Assembly (NCBI GenBank): GCA_019753105.1
Contig: JAIELJ010000004.1
Span: 62,001 to 126,000 of the forward strand
DNA from: Hyphomonadaceae bacterium
Lineage (GTDB): Bacteria; Pseudomonadota; Alphaproteobacteria; Caulobacterales; Aquidulcibacteraceae
Direction: 5' to 3'
DNA length: 64,000 nt
Positions 53,769 to 63,080 of this stretch are shown piece by piece (the first letter of the stretch is position 1; the number at the start of each line of letters is the position of its first letter). A model generated the notes under the pieces. The model saw nothing but the letters and a program-made list of their open reading frames with translations, did not search any database and was not told the DNA's origin. A program made the translations under genes and the position numbers.

Positions 53769-54739
53769 TTACGTTTAACTCTCACAGGGGAGGCGTCAAA
53801 GCGGCGCCGATACTCGGATGGCGAAAGCGCAAAGCGCTTCTCGAATGCGCGCCTGAACGTATCAGCCGAGCCGAAACCGTGGGCGGCTGCGACCTGTTCG
53901 AGCCCGGCGCGCGTGTCCGTCAAGCTGGTCCGCGCGCCATCCAAGCGAAGCTGCAAAATGTAACGCGCGGGCGAGAGGCCGAACTCCTCGCGAAACAAGC
54001 GGCTGAACTGGCGCGCGCTGAGGCCGGCGCGGGCGGCGAGCGTTTCGATGGAAAGATCTTTTCCGAGGTTGGCCGCAGCAAAGGTACAAACGTCGCGCAG
54101 CCGGCCAGATGCTGACGCCTGCAGCTTCAGCGGTTCGGAAAATTGCGCCTGACCGCCGACGCGGCGCAAATAAACAACCAGTTCGCGCGCAACATTGATC
54201 GCTGCGCGCGGACCATGATCACGTTCGATTATAGCGAGGGCAAGATCAATTCCGGCAGCGATGCCGGCGGACGAACAATACTTTCCGTCAGCAATATAGA
54301 GCACATCGGGATCAACCGTGAGCGCAGGAAAGCGGCGCGCGAGATCGGCGGCGAAACGCCAATGCGTTGCGACCCGCTTGCCGTTGAACAAACCCGCTTG
54401 TGCAACGCCATATGCGCCAGTGCAGACTGACGCGATGCGCGCAAAACGGCCATGGTGCAGCGCCAGCCAGCCGGCCGCACGTTCCAGCGTGTGCGGGCGC
54501 CGCAGTCCCGCCCCGCCTGGAACAATCAAGAGATCGAGCTTTGGCGGCTGCTTGGGCAAGACCGCACCACGCAGGCCAAGGCCTGATTCCGATGTCACTT
54601 CCGCGCCATTCAACGACCAGGCAATCATGTCGTAGAGCGGCTCGCCATCCTGGCTGCGCGTCGCGGCGAATGCTTCGGCTGGTCCGGCTGCGTCCAAGGC
54701 GTTGACGCCGTCGAAAAGTAAAAGTCCCACCCGTCGCAT
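53765..54739 (-). CDS. GlxA-family regulator (DJ-1/PfpI + AraC)
   Basis: A 324-residue protein. Residues 1-190 form a DJ-1/PfpI domain with a nucleophile-elbow Cys (IASVCTGAYG); residues ~220-315 form an AraC domain with two helix-turn-helix motifs (SIETLAARAGLSARQFSRLFREEFG, LEQVAAAHGFGSADTFRRAFEKRFALSPSEYRRRF). It is first in a three-gene coupled unit with the serine hydrolase and TraB-like protein. Some relatives sense amine or amidase substrates. Confidence 0.92.
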   Translation of the reverse strand: MRRVGLLLFDGVNALDAAGPAEAFAATRSQDGEPLYDMIAWSLNGAEVTSESGLGLRGAVLPKQPPKLDLLIVPGGAGLRRPHTLERAAGWLALHHGRFARIASVCTGAYGVAQAGLFNGKRVATHWRFAADLARRFPALTVDPDVLYIADGKYCSSAGIAAGIDLALAIIERDHGPRAAINVARELVVYLRRVGGQAQFSEPLKLQASASGRLRDVCTFAAANLGKDLSIETLAARAGLSARQFSRLFREEFGLSPARYILQLRLDGARTSLTDTRAGLEQVAAAHGFGSADTFRRAFEKRFALSPSEYRRRFDASPVRVKRK

Positions 54740-54955
54740 CAGGCGGTTTTAGCGCGGCCCGTGGACGTCCCAAAGGACGAAGAACCGACCATTTGAGACA
54801 CACGCTGAATCTCGCGCGCCGCCTTGGCGCCGTGGTCGGATTGGCCAAAACGAGCCTGGCGCGATGCAACCGCTTTCAGCGTCTCGACGCGTGCCTTGCT
54901 TCGGCGTTAGTGAGGCAAGGGGGCAGGCGCAAGGATCGTCCTTGCGGCTTTGGCA

Positions 54956-56032
54956 ATGGGAATGCTCATGCGGCTTGGCGTGCCGAGTGCCGTGCTTTTG
55001 GTTTTTGCGCTGCAGGCGCTTATTCTAGCGGCGGCGCTCGCCCTCAGCGGCGGCAACCGCCGCGCCAATTTCTATCTCTGTGCTCTGATGATTGTGTGCG
55101 CCGGTATGGCTGCGCCTTTCATTATCGGCTATGCGGGCGGCTACGATACTTGGCCGTGGCTGAGCTTTGCCCCGTTTGCTTGGCCGCTGGCTCTTGGACC
55201 GCTGGTTTACGGCCACGTCGTAGCGCTCGCCCAAGACCGGGACATTTCGCGCTGGCATTTTGCGCCGGCGCTCGCCTACGGCCTCTATCAGACAATCATG
55301 TTTGTGCAGCCGCTGGGGGCCAAGAATTGGGTCGATGTCCACATCCAAGAGCCCTTCCTTACGCCGCTGCTCAGCCTTGCCGTTCCAGCATCGTTGCTGG
55401 TCTATGCTGTGCTGGGCTGGCGGGTGGCGCAGGGTTTTGAGACCTGGCTTCGCAATCGCCGGCGGCGAGAGACCCCGGCGCGGCGGCTTCGCGTGCCGCT
55501 GGCGGTCCTTTCAATCCTGGCGCTGACCCGGCTCGGCTTTGCGGTGTTCGATCTGAGCATCCGTGCGCTCAACTATTTCGATCTCTTCAGTTTCTACCTT
55601 GGGCTGGGAATACTCTCCACCTGGCTCGGCGTGGATGCTTGGCGCAACGCCGCGCGAACGTCGCCATCGCTTGCGCCGGCGCCGGACCGCGACTGGGCCA
55701 AACAAGGGCGGCTTTGGATTGAAACGATCGAGAAGGACGGGTTTTGGCGCGACGCTGAGGCCAGTCTCGACAGTATCGCCCGGGCCCTGGGCACCAATCG
55801 CACCAGCTTATCGCGCGCCCTCAACGCGGCCGGCGAGGGGCTAAGCGATGTGCTCAACCGACTGCGGACAAGCGAGGCAAGCCGACGGCTTCTAACCGAG
55901 CCCGACGCCGATGTTTTGTTCATCGCGCTTGAATCCGGCTTCGGGTCCAAGGCGGCGTTCAACCGCGCCTTCAAGGCCCGTTTTGGCGTGACGCCGTCGC
56001 AATACCGCCAGTTTGAGGGTCGCAAAGCGTAA
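54956..56032 (+). CDS. Membrane-bound AraC-family regulator
   Basis: A 358-residue protein with about seven transmembrane helices (residues ~10-225) and a C-terminal AraC domain (LDSIARALGTNRTSLSRALNAAGE...ESGFGSKAAFNRAFKARFGVTPSQYRQF). Such 7TM-AraC proteins probably sense a ligand at the membrane. ATG 54956 is the first of three closely spaced candidates (54962, 54968). It precedes an S41 peptidase gene by 80 bp on the same strand. Confidence 0.88.
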   Translation: MGMLMRLGVPSAVLLVFALQALILAAALALSGGNRRANFYLCALMIVCAGMAAPFIIGYAGGYDTWPWLSFAPFAWPLALGPLVYGHVVALAQDRDISRWHFAPALAYGLYQTIMFVQPLGAKNWVDVHIQEPFLTPLLSLAVPASLLVYAVLGWRVAQGFETWLRNRRRRETPARRLRVPLAVLSILALTRLGFAVFDLSIRALNYFDLFSFYLGLGILSTWLGVDAWRNAARTSPSLAPAPDRDWAKQGRLWIETIEKDGFWRDAEASLDSIARALGTNRTSLSRALNAAGEGLSDVLNRLRTSEASRRLLTEPDADVLFIALESGFGSKAAFNRAFKARFGVTPSQYRQFEGRKA

Positions 56033-56112
56033 AGAAACGCGTTTACGGGCCGATCTGAGGCGATGTTCTGCGCGCAGCCAAGCACTGAGCTCCTCCCTGA
56101 CATGGAGCACAG

Positions 56113-57579
56113 ATGATGATGCAAGCATCGAGGCGAGACCTTTTGGCCGGTGTAGCAGCGGGCGCGGGGCTTGCGTTGATACCGAGTGCTGCAGCGGCCC
56201 AGGAGCTGACGTTTGCTCCGGCGGCGCTCCGCGAAGACTTGGCGGTGCTGGAGCGCGCGTGGACCACAATGCATCCAGGACTGCTCCGCTACAACACGCC
56301 CGCCAGCATCGCGCGCCTTTTTGCCGAGGCGCGTGATTGGGCGAACGCCGAACGGTCCTTGGGAGCTTTCTTCGTCGAACTCGCCAGGGTGTCGGCGGCT
56401 GTGCGCTGTGGTCACACCTTTCCCAATCCTTCCAATCAGGGCCGGCGGGCGCGTGAAACACTGATTGAGCCCACCCGGTGCGTGCCTTTCGCCTTTCGTT
56501 GGATTGAGGGGGAGATGATCGTGACGGCCGCCATGGCGGACACGGGGCTGAGAGCCGGAGACCGCGTGCTGCGTTTGGACGGGGTCTCAAGCAGAACCTT
56601 GAGGCGTCGGCTGATGCCGCTGATGCGGGCCGACGGTGGCAATGATGCAAAACGCATTGTGCTCATGAGCGTCGATCCAAAGGACGATCACGCCACCTTT
56701 GACCTTTATCGCGGCCTCGTATTTGGAGCCGGCGCGGCGTGCGAGGTCGAGATTGTCCGCCAAGGCGCGCGCTCGCGTCTTTCTGTTTCAACAGTGACGG
56801 CGGACGCGCGCCGCGCGGCGCTGGGGCAAAATGGACCCAACGAGAATTGGTCTTTTTCGATCGAAGAAGGCATCGGCCGACTGACCATGCCCGATTGGGC
56901 GCTCTACGATTCAGAGTGGGACTGGCGAGGCTTTATTGACGAGAGCGTCGATCAGCTGATCGATGCCCAGGCGCGGGGCTTGATCGTAGACTTACGCAGC
57001 AATGAGGGGGGTCTGGGCTGCGGCGATACGCTTCTGGAGCGCTTGATCGAGCAGCCGCTGGCGCCGCAGCGTTCGCGCACCCGGGTGCGCTATCGCCGCG
57101 CGCCGGCCGATCTTGATCCGTATTTGGAAACCTGGGATCCCTCCTTCAAAGACTGGGGTGAAGCTGCGGTCGGTCCGGACGCAGACGGCTTCTACGACCT
57201 ACGCCGTGCAGATGAAGTTGAGCAGCCGCTTGTGCCTCGCGGCCGGCGCTTTAACGGCGATCTGGTTGTTTTGACCGATGCTTCGATGAGTTCAGCGACG
57301 TTTCAGTTTGCCCAGAAGGTCAAGGACAATCGTTTGGGCGTGCTTGTCGGCGAAACCACAGGCGGCAGCCGCCGCGGAATCAATGGCGGCGCCTATTTCT
57401 TCTTTCGCCTTCCGAACTCACGACTGGAAGTCGATCTGCCCTTGATCGGGTACTTTCCAGAAACGCCGCAGCCGGACGAGGGCACTTTGCCCGATCGCCA
57501 CGTGACGCAGACTGCAGCCGATCTCGCAATAGGGTTCGACCGCGTGGCTGACGTCGCTCTTGGCATGCTTGGACGGTGA
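56113..57579 (+). CDS. S41-family peptidase, Tat-exported
   Basis: A 488-residue protein with a twin-arginine signal (SRRDLLAGVAAGAGLALIPSAAAAQ). A PDZ-like segment (ADTGLRAGDRVLRLDG) is followed by the S41 domain: GIGRLTMPDWALY, GLIVDLRSNEGG, and the Ser in TDASMSSATFQFAQKVKDNRLG, with a Lys following in CtpA spacing. It probably trims periplasmic proteins. The upstream membrane AraC gene is its likely regulator. Confidence 0.87.
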   Translation: MMMQASRRDLLAGVAAGAGLALIPSAAAAQELTFAPAALREDLAVLERAWTTMHPGLLRYNTPASIARLFAEARDWANAERSLGAFFVELARVSAAVRCGHTFPNPSNQGRRARETLIEPTRCVPFAFRWIEGEMIVTAAMADTGLRAGDRVLRLDGVSSRTLRRRLMPLMRADGGNDAKRIVLMSVDPKDDHATFDLYRGLVFGAGAACEVEIVRQGARSRLSVSTVTADARRAALGQNGPNENWSFSIEEGIGRLTMPDWALYDSEWDWRGFIDESVDQLIDAQARGLIVDLRSNEGGLGCGDTLLERLIEQPLAPQRSRTRVRYRRAPADLDPYLETWDPSFKDWGEAAVGPDADGFYDLRRADEVEQPLVPRGRRFNGDLVVLTDASMSSATFQFAQKVKDNRLGVLVGETTGGSRRGINGGAYFFFRLPNSRLEVDLPLIGYFPETPQPDEGTLPDRHVTQTAADLAIGFDRVADVALGMLGR

Positions 57580-57603
57580 AGCGGTTGGGGAGCGTGTTTA
57601 TCA

Positions 57604-58071
57604 TCAGCGCCGGGACGCTTTGCGAATCCGTGCGGAGAACGAGCGGCGCTCCAAGGCAGAGATAGCAGCGGCAAGCATTTCGCGCAGAGGCGCGTCGATA
57701 TCTTGCTCGATTGATTGGGCCGCAGCTTCGGTTGCGGCCCACCGGGCGCGGAGGTGAGGCAACATTGCGTGGGCTTTCTTGGTCAACTCGGCGCGCCGCT
57801 CGCGCGCGTCGACGCCGACGCTGAGCTTTACTAGGCCCGCGTCAATCATGCGCGACACGGTCTGACTCGCCGCCGAGTGCGAGACCCTTGAAGCATTGGC
57901 GATCTCGCGCACGGTGCGCGCGCCGCCGTCTTCGAGCGCGCGCATGACCGGTGTAAAGCGCGGAACATAGTCTAGCCCGTCCTCGGCGTAGATCTGTTCA
58001 AGCTCGCCATCGGTCAGATCCTGCAAACGGCGCAAGAGCGTGCCCAGCCCTATCGTTTCATTGCGCGCCAT
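57604..58071 (-). CDS. MarR-family transcriptional regulator
   Basis: A 155-residue MarR protein: the winged helix TVREIANASRVSHSAASQTVSRMIDAGLVKLSVGVDARERRAELT is typical, including the D-x-R-x3-AEL wing. It is divergent from a second S41 peptidase gene, with a 14-bp palindrome centred between them. Confidence 0.9.
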   Translation of the reverse strand: MARNETIGLGTLLRRLQDLTDGELEQIYAEDGLDYVPRFTPVMRALEDGGARTVREIANASRVSHSAASQTVSRMIDAGLVKLSVGVDARERRAELTKKAHAMLPHLRARWAATEAAAQSIEQDIDAPLREMLAAAISALERRSFSARIRKASRR

Positions 58072-58083
58072 CAGGCGATGATG

Positions 58084-58097
58084 TATAAGCGCTTATA
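58084..58097. promoter_or_regulatory. 14-bp palindrome, MarR operator
   Basis: TATAAGC-GCTTATA is a perfect palindrome 12 bp from the MarR start and 15 bp from the S41 start, so bound MarR would block both divergent genes. Confidence 0.6.
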
Positions 58098-58112
58098 TAT
58101 CTGGTGACAAGC

Positions 58113-59108
58113 ATGACTAAGTTGGCGATGGGGAAAGTTCTTTGCATTTTGGTTTGGCTCGCGATTGCGGCGCCGGGCGAGGCGCAAACCTTGAATGCGC
58201 GGGAGCGCAGCGCGGTCATTGCCGGCGCCGCCGAGCTTATTGAAACTCGGTACGTCCATCCCGCCGAAGGGCGCGCCATTGCGCGCGCCTTGCGCCGCAA
58301 CGGGCGCGCGCTGGAGCAGACCGACCCGCAGGCTTTTGCGGCGGCGCTGACGCTGCTGCTGCGTCAATTGTCACAAGACGGGCATTTCGCCGTTGAATAT
58401 CGCGCTGCGGTCGCCGCCGATACTGGACAAACGGAAGCCGACCACGCCGCGGCCGAAGCGGAGCGCTATTATGGCGTTGGCGTAAACCACGGGTTCGAGG
58501 CGGTTCGACGTTTGGAGGGTGGGGTCGGATATCTTGACTTGAGAGTGTTTGCGCCGCCCGAATGGGGCGCCGATCTTGCCGAAGCGGCGATGGCGTTTCT
58601 GGCGCAATCGCCGGCGCTGATTATCGATCTTCGCCGCAATGGCGGCGGCCACGGCGACATGGCGCTGCTGCTTGCGGCTTATCTTTTCGATGAGCCAGTT
58701 GAAATGAGCGGGACCTATGATCGTCCGAGCGATGTGCTGACTCGCGCCTTTACGCCTCCCGTTTCGCCCCGCCGCCGCTTCGGGGAGAATAAGCCCGTCT
58801 ACATTCTGATCTCACGCCGGACATTTTCCGCCGCTGAAGGGTTCGCGTACGATGTGCAGGCCCGCGGCCGTGCGATCGTTGTCGGCGAACCATCAGGCGG
58901 CGGCGCTCATCCTTTCGAATATCGTGCGATCAATGAGTGCTTCATTCTGAGCTTGCCAGAAGGACGCTCCGTTAATCCGATCACCAATAGCGACTGGCAA
59001 GGGACAGGGGTGGAGCCGGATGTACACGTTTCTGCCGATGACGCTTTAGACGTGGCGCTTCGGCTTGCCCTCCAAGCGGTCGCCCAGCGCGAAGACCGAG
59101 CTGGCTAG
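58113..59108 (+). CDS. S41-family peptidase (IRBP-like)
   Basis: A 331-residue exported protein with a signal peptide (GKVLCILVWLAIAAPGEAQ). The S41 core has SPALIIDLRRNGGGHGDM, RTFSAAEGFAYDVQARGRAIVVGEPSGGGAHP with the probable Ser nucleophile in FSAAEG. There is no PDZ domain, so it belongs to the tricorn/IRBP-like branch. ATG 58113 is preferred to GTG 58104. It is controlled by the divergent MarR. Confidence 0.87.
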   Translation: MTKLAMGKVLCILVWLAIAAPGEAQTLNARERSAVIAGAAELIETRYVHPAEGRAIARALRRNGRALEQTDPQAFAAALTLLLRQLSQDGHFAVEYRAAVAADTGQTEADHAAAEAERYYGVGVNHGFEAVRRLEGGVGYLDLRVFAPPEWGADLAEAAMAFLAQSPALIIDLRRNGGGHGDMALLLAAYLFDEPVEMSGTYDRPSDVLTRAFTPPVSPRRRFGENKPVYILISRRTFSAAEGFAYDVQARGRAIVVGEPSGGGAHPFEYRAINECFILSLPEGRSVNPITNSDWQGTGVEPDVHVSADDALDVALRLALQAVAQREDRAG

Positions 59109-59121
59109 ATTCTCACCTCCG

Positions 59122-60564
59122 CTATCCCGTTCTTTGCGCGCGCAAGCTTCGTCCTCTGAGGAAGATTTCCCTGACCGGTCCATTGCCAGCGAGCGAATAG
59201 CCGACATCTACCGGGCCGGTTTGAGGGACCAATAAGCCAGCTTCGCCGACAAAAAGCGGCGTCCCTTCGCCCTCTGCGCTCTCGCCGATAAAGAGGCGTC
59301 CAGCACGGTCGGTAAGGTAGATGATGACGTCGGGCGCGTCGTCGAGCGCGTAGGCCCCCGCGAGGCGGCTACGATCAGAGGCCGATAGATCCACCGCCTC
59401 CAGCACCCGTGCAAAGTCATGCGGCCAGTTGTAGGCCAGCGCTATGCCGCGCACGACTTCGAACAGAAGCGGCACGGCTGAATCGGAATTTGCCATGACA
59501 ACGGCGCCATGGCCGGTCTCCGCAAACCCGACAGCGTAGGAACGATAACCCGCCGATCCGCCTTTGTGCTCGAAGCGTTGCAGCGGTCCGTCGGCAACGA
59601 TTTCGAAGCCAAGTCCGTAAGGCGAGTTTGGCTGGCGCGTGCGCATGTCGCGCCATGTGCTCGCTCCGAGCCGAGCGCTGCTCCTCTGCAAGCGTCCGAT
59701 CAGCGTTGCGAGGTCGCGTGCGTTCGACCAAAGGCCGCCGGCGAACGCCACGCTGATGTCACGCCACCCGCCATCCATCACTGCACCGTTGGAGTCGTGC
59801 CCGCTTGCTGCATTGCTCGGAGCGAGTGCGTATGTGCTCGACACCATGCCGACTGAGCGGCAAAAAATCTCGTCAAAGCGCTCGCGCTGGGCGAGATGCT
59901 CTTCATAGATCAGCTGAAGAACGGCGTAGCCGGCGCCTGAGTACTGAAACCGCGACCCCGGCACAAATTCTACGCCAACGGGTTGGCCGCCTTCGACCCC
60001 GCCGTTGGTCAGCACCTCCACAAGCGAGGGGAGTGGCGCGCCGCGCGCGACATCTGGCACGCCATGCATGCCGAGCCCCGAGGTGTGGGACAAAAGCCGC
60101 CGCACGGTAATCTTTTCATCGCGGGTGTAGGGACTGTCGGGGAGCTGAAAGCCGCTCATGAGGGTGTTGACATCAACGTCGAGCGGGAGCCGGCCACGTT
60201 CGACTTCGCGCATGATGCCAATCGCAGCGATAGGTTTGCCAATGGACGCGGCTTGAAAGAGCGTCTCGCCATCGACGACCTCCGCGTCGCTTACTCTCAA
60301 CTTGCCGAAGCCGCGATCGAAAACGACCTGTCCGTTCTCAACGATGGCTATCGAGACGCCGGGAACGCCAAGCGCGGCCATACGCTGCTCAAGCGTCCAT
60401 CGCACCGGCTCGTCGGCCCTTTCGGCGTCTGGACGTAATGAGCGTAGTGCAACAAGCGGCCGCTGCGATGTGGCGGAAGTGGTCGCGCAACCGCCAAGCG
60501 CCAGGCCAGACAATGAAAGCCCGAGCTGGCGGCGGGTGAGCGGCGTGAAGTTAGTGCTGACCAT
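59122..60564 (-). CDS. Serine hydrolase lipoprotein (class C beta-lactamase-like)
   Basis: A 480-residue protein with a lipobox (LGLSLSGLALGGCA) also preceded by a twin-arginine pair (TRRQLGL). The nucleophile motif is S107-I-G-K110, then SHTSGLGMHG and a YSGAGY motif. A C-terminal beta domain (~90 residues) follows. It is divergent from an AraC regulator gene that begins within ~65 bp, so that regulator probably controls it. Confidence 0.88.
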   Translation of the reverse strand: MVSTNFTPLTRRQLGLSLSGLALGGCATTSATSQRPLVALRSLRPDAERADEPVRWTLEQRMAALGVPGVSIAIVENGQVVFDRGFGKLRVSDAEVVDGETLFQAASIGKPIAAIGIMREVERGRLPLDVDVNTLMSGFQLPDSPYTRDEKITVRRLLSHTSGLGMHGVPDVARGAPLPSLVEVLTNGGVEGGQPVGVEFVPGSRFQYSGAGYAVLQLIYEEHLAQRERFDEIFCRSVGMVSSTYALAPSNAASGHDSNGAVMDGGWRDISVAFAGGLWSNARDLATLIGRLQRSSARLGASTWRDMRTRQPNSPYGLGFEIVADGPLQRFEHKGGSAGYRSYAVGFAETGHGAVVMANSDSAVPLLFEVVRGIALAYNWPHDFARVLEAVDLSASDRSRLAGAYALDDAPDVIIYLTDRAGRLFIGESAEGEGTPLFVGEAGLLVPQTGPVDVGYSLAGNGPVREIFLRGRSLRAQRTG

Positions 60565-60625
60565 GGCGGATGATGATAAGCTCTGTCAGATGAGCTGTAT
60601 TGAACGAAGCGGCCCAGTGGCTCTT

Positions 60626-61441
60626 ATGCAGGCGCGGAAGCCGCCGGAAAGTTTGGCGCCGTGGATTGCCGGTTTCTCTGAACGGTTCGACACATTCGGA
60701 GGGCCGGCGATAGAGTTGCCGGTCGGACACTGCACGCTACAAGTCATGTTGGCTGATGATTATTTGGTCGAGCGCGGCCCAAGCGAGCGTCTGTCGCGCG
60801 CGCCAAGAATGGGTTTTTGGGGAGCGCATATCCAGCCTAGACGGGCCTTTGGCGGCGCCCGCGTGCATGCATTCGTTGTTCATCTGACCGCGCGGGGCGC
60901 ACGGGCTCTGAGCGGACTGAACTTTGGCGAGAGCCTTTGCCGGGTCCTTGATCTGCGCGAAATCGCGCCGTCTAACGTCGGCGCACACGCATTATACGAT
61001 AGTTTGAGCGCCAGCCGCTCGTTCTCACAGCGGGTGGACGCATTTAAGTCGGCGCTCGCGCCGAGGCTAATCGCTTGCGAGAGTGATCGCGTTTGCGAAT
61101 TGATTGATCTGTTGTCCATAAAGCCGCCACGCCGTGTCGATGACATCGCCGCTCAAGCGCAGTTGAGCCCGCGCGCTCTCCGGCGCTTTTTCGAAACGCA
61201 GATGGGGCTTTCTGCCCGCCATTATCTCTCATTGTTGAGATTTGAGCGGCTGTTACGCAACGTTCATCCCGATCCGTGGATGGAGCGCGCGCATCACGGT
61301 CCGGACTACGCAGATCAGGCGCACGCTTGCCGCGAGTTCAAGCGCTTTTCGGGTATGACGCAATCGCAGTATCGCGCGCTCAAGCGGATGGCTGGCGACA
61401 AGCTCGTCCATACGCTTGTCGCCACCACTTCGGGCAATTAG
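60626..61441 (+). CDS. AraC-family regulator
   Basis: A ~271-residue protein. The N-terminal half resembles the DUF6597 cupin-like domain common in this AraC group (PESLAPWIAGFSERFDTFGGPAIELPVGHCTLQVML). The C-terminal half has AraC helix-turn-helix (VDDIAAQAQLSPRALRRFFETQMGLSARHYLSLLRFER...). ATG 60626 leaves room for the divergent promoter; ATG 60590 is possible and ATG 60563 would overlap the divergent start. Its last 4 bp overlap the convergent hydrolase gene. Confidence 0.85.
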   Translation: MQARKPPESLAPWIAGFSERFDTFGGPAIELPVGHCTLQVMLADDYLVERGPSERLSRAPRMGFWGAHIQPRRAFGGARVHAFVVHLTARGARALSGLNFGESLCRVLDLREIAPSNVGAHALYDSLSASRSFSQRVDAFKSALAPRLIACESDRVCELIDLLSIKPPRRVDDIAAQAQLSPRALRRFFETQMGLSARHYLSLLRFERLLRNVHPDPWMERAHHGPDYADQAHACREFKRFSGMTQSQYRALKRMAGDKLVHTLVATTSGN

Positions 61442-62526
61442 CGCGACGCGTCGATCCAGTGTTCAGCTAAGCGCTGCGCGAAAACATCCAGGTCACTTCT
61501 ATTGGTGTTCGCGACCAAGATGATGCTGACGTTCTGGTCCAAGAGACGGTAAAGCACCGCGTTCGCGCCCATGATTGAGCCCGGGCGCTTGGCCACATGG
61601 TAGGTTCGCCCGTGACGCTGGAACGAATAAACCCAAAGTCCAAGTCCATACTCGTCGAGAGCCGGCGTCAAAAGGTCTCTGCGTCGACGTGCTGACAGTA
61701 AGGGGCTGTCAAACAGCGCCTCAGCGAAATGCGCCAAGTCTCGCGCGGTCGAGTACATGGCGCCAGCGGCGCGCCAGTTTTCCCAGTAGACCGGCATATC
61801 GCGTTGAAAAACGTGGGTGTCGGGTCGATCAAAATACGTCGATGCAAGACCGGGATTGACCGCGTTCCATGTGAGCACCCCTGTGTCGTTGAGGTTTAGC
61901 GGAACAATGAAGCGCTCTTGAAGCAGTTCCTCGAACGACCGTCCGGTGACACGGCGAAGGATCTCCTCGACTAAAAAATAGTCGGCGTTGTTGTAGTCGA
62001 ACACAGTGCCCGGCGGATGCGCGAGCGGGCCAGTGCAGCAAAGCGCCAAAGTTTCTTCAAGCGTCATTGGGCGTTGATAGTTGGGAAGGCCACGCCCAAA
62101 GGCCTCATCGAGGCTGCCGATGTTGTCGAACTGAGGCAGACCAGAGGTATGATTGAGGAGTTGGCGTAAAGTGACGCCGCCGATGCTGACGTCTTCCCCA
62201 ATATAGGCGCTGATCGGCGCGTCCAGCTCCAGGCGGCCTTGGTCTACGAGTTGAAGCACCAACGCTGATGTAAAGAGCTTGGTGATGGAGGCGACCGGAA
62301 AGCGGGTATCGTGCGTAATCGGCGCACCAAAGGCCCGTTCCGCAACGCCGAAGCTTTCCTCATGGATGGTGCGGCCTTCCTGGGAGATCAGCACTGTCCC
62401 CGAGAACTGGGTTTCTTGCGCGTGCTCGCGAATGTAGGCGGAGACGCTGTCCGTTTGCGCCGAAGCTGCGCTTAGCGGCAAAGCAACCGCCACCATAAAA
62501 CCTGCCAAAATCGACCGCCACGCCAT
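61438..62526 (-). CDS. Secreted serine hydrolase (class C beta-lactamase-like)
   Basis: A 362-residue protein with a signal peptide (MAWRSILAGFMVAVALPLSAASAQ). Motifs: S80-I-T-K83, NHTSGLPQFD and DYNNADYFLVEE (YxN-type). It is the shortest of the five such enzymes here and lacks an extra C-terminal domain. It converges with the AraC gene (4-bp overlap). Confidence 0.88.
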   Translation of the reverse strand: MAWRSILAGFMVAVALPLSAASAQTDSVSAYIREHAQETQFSGTVLISQEGRTIHEESFGVAERAFGAPITHDTRFPVASITKLFTSALVLQLVDQGRLELDAPISAYIGEDVSIGGVTLRQLLNHTSGLPQFDNIGSLDEAFGRGLPNYQRPMTLEETLALCCTGPLAHPPGTVFDYNNADYFLVEEILRRVTGRSFEELLQERFIVPLNLNDTGVLTWNAVNPGLASTYFDRPDTHVFQRDMPVYWENWRAAGAMYSTARDLAHFAEALFDSPLLSARRRRDLLTPALDEYGLGLWVYSFQRHGRTYHVAKRPGSIMGANAVLYRLLDQNVSIILVANTNRSDLDVFAQRLAEHWIDASR

Positions 62527-62580
62527 AATGATCGCTCCTTAGGAAAGCCCAGTGCGCTAAAGACGGATCGCCGTAAGGAT

Positions 62581-62620
62581 TTGGAGGCAGCATGAATTTG
62601 TTTGTTTGGGGCGCCTCCAA
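62581..62620 (+). promoter_or_regulatory. Leader hairpin before the membrane protein/ECF sigma operon
   Basis: TTGGAGGC (62581-62588) pairs perfectly with GCCTCCAA (62613-62620). The left arm contains a strong GGAGG followed by an ATG at 62592 (a 50-odd-codon frame of no recognised family), so the stem could hide that ribosome site. It may be a translational switch or chance. Confidence 0.3.
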
Positions 62621-62667
62621 AAAAGGGTCGAACGCCGTCTACTGTCGGCTAGGAAAGGAAGTCCGGG

Positions 62668-63033
62668 ATGGGCGTTGCAGTATTTTGGGCAGCATTGGCA
62701 TCGGTAACCATCGCGATGGTTATCGGTGGCGTGATCGGCCGGTTGGCTAGCGAGCGCACGATCCGTGAAGCCATCGAGAAGGGTTTGGTGAACGATGGCC
62801 AGACGGTGCGTGAACTGATGCAGGAGCGTGGGCCGTCCTGGCCGCACCGCCTGATCATCATGGGGATCATTGTCGTTTTCGGCGCGCTGGGTGTGGCTGT
62901 CTTTGCCTGGTCGCTCGCGGCGCAGGAGCCGGACTCGACGCGCGCGCTTCTCGGTATTGCAGGGTTTACGTTGCTTCTGGGCATAGGCTTCTTGGCGGCT
63001 GGCATTTGGCTGCTGCGGTCACAGCCGCGGTAG
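62668..63033 (+). CDS. Membrane protein upstream of ECF sigma
   Basis: A 121-residue protein with an N-terminal helix (VFWAALASVTIAMVIGGVIG), a cytosolic middle with RTIREAIEKGLVNDG, and two more helices. The layout recalls small membrane proteins (DUF6249-like) found next to ECF sigma genes. AGGAAAGGAAG precedes ATG 62668. It is followed by the sigma gene after 47 bp. Confidence 0.75.
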   Translation: MGVAVFWAALASVTIAMVIGGVIGRLASERTIREAIEKGLVNDGQTVRELMQERGPSWPHRLIIMGIIVVFGALGVAVFAWSLAAQEPDSTRALLGIAGFTLLLGIGFLAAGIWLLRSQPR

Positions 63034-63080
63034 ATCGCGACGTGGTTGAGAGCGCCGGCGAAACTGAGGAGGCGAAAGAC

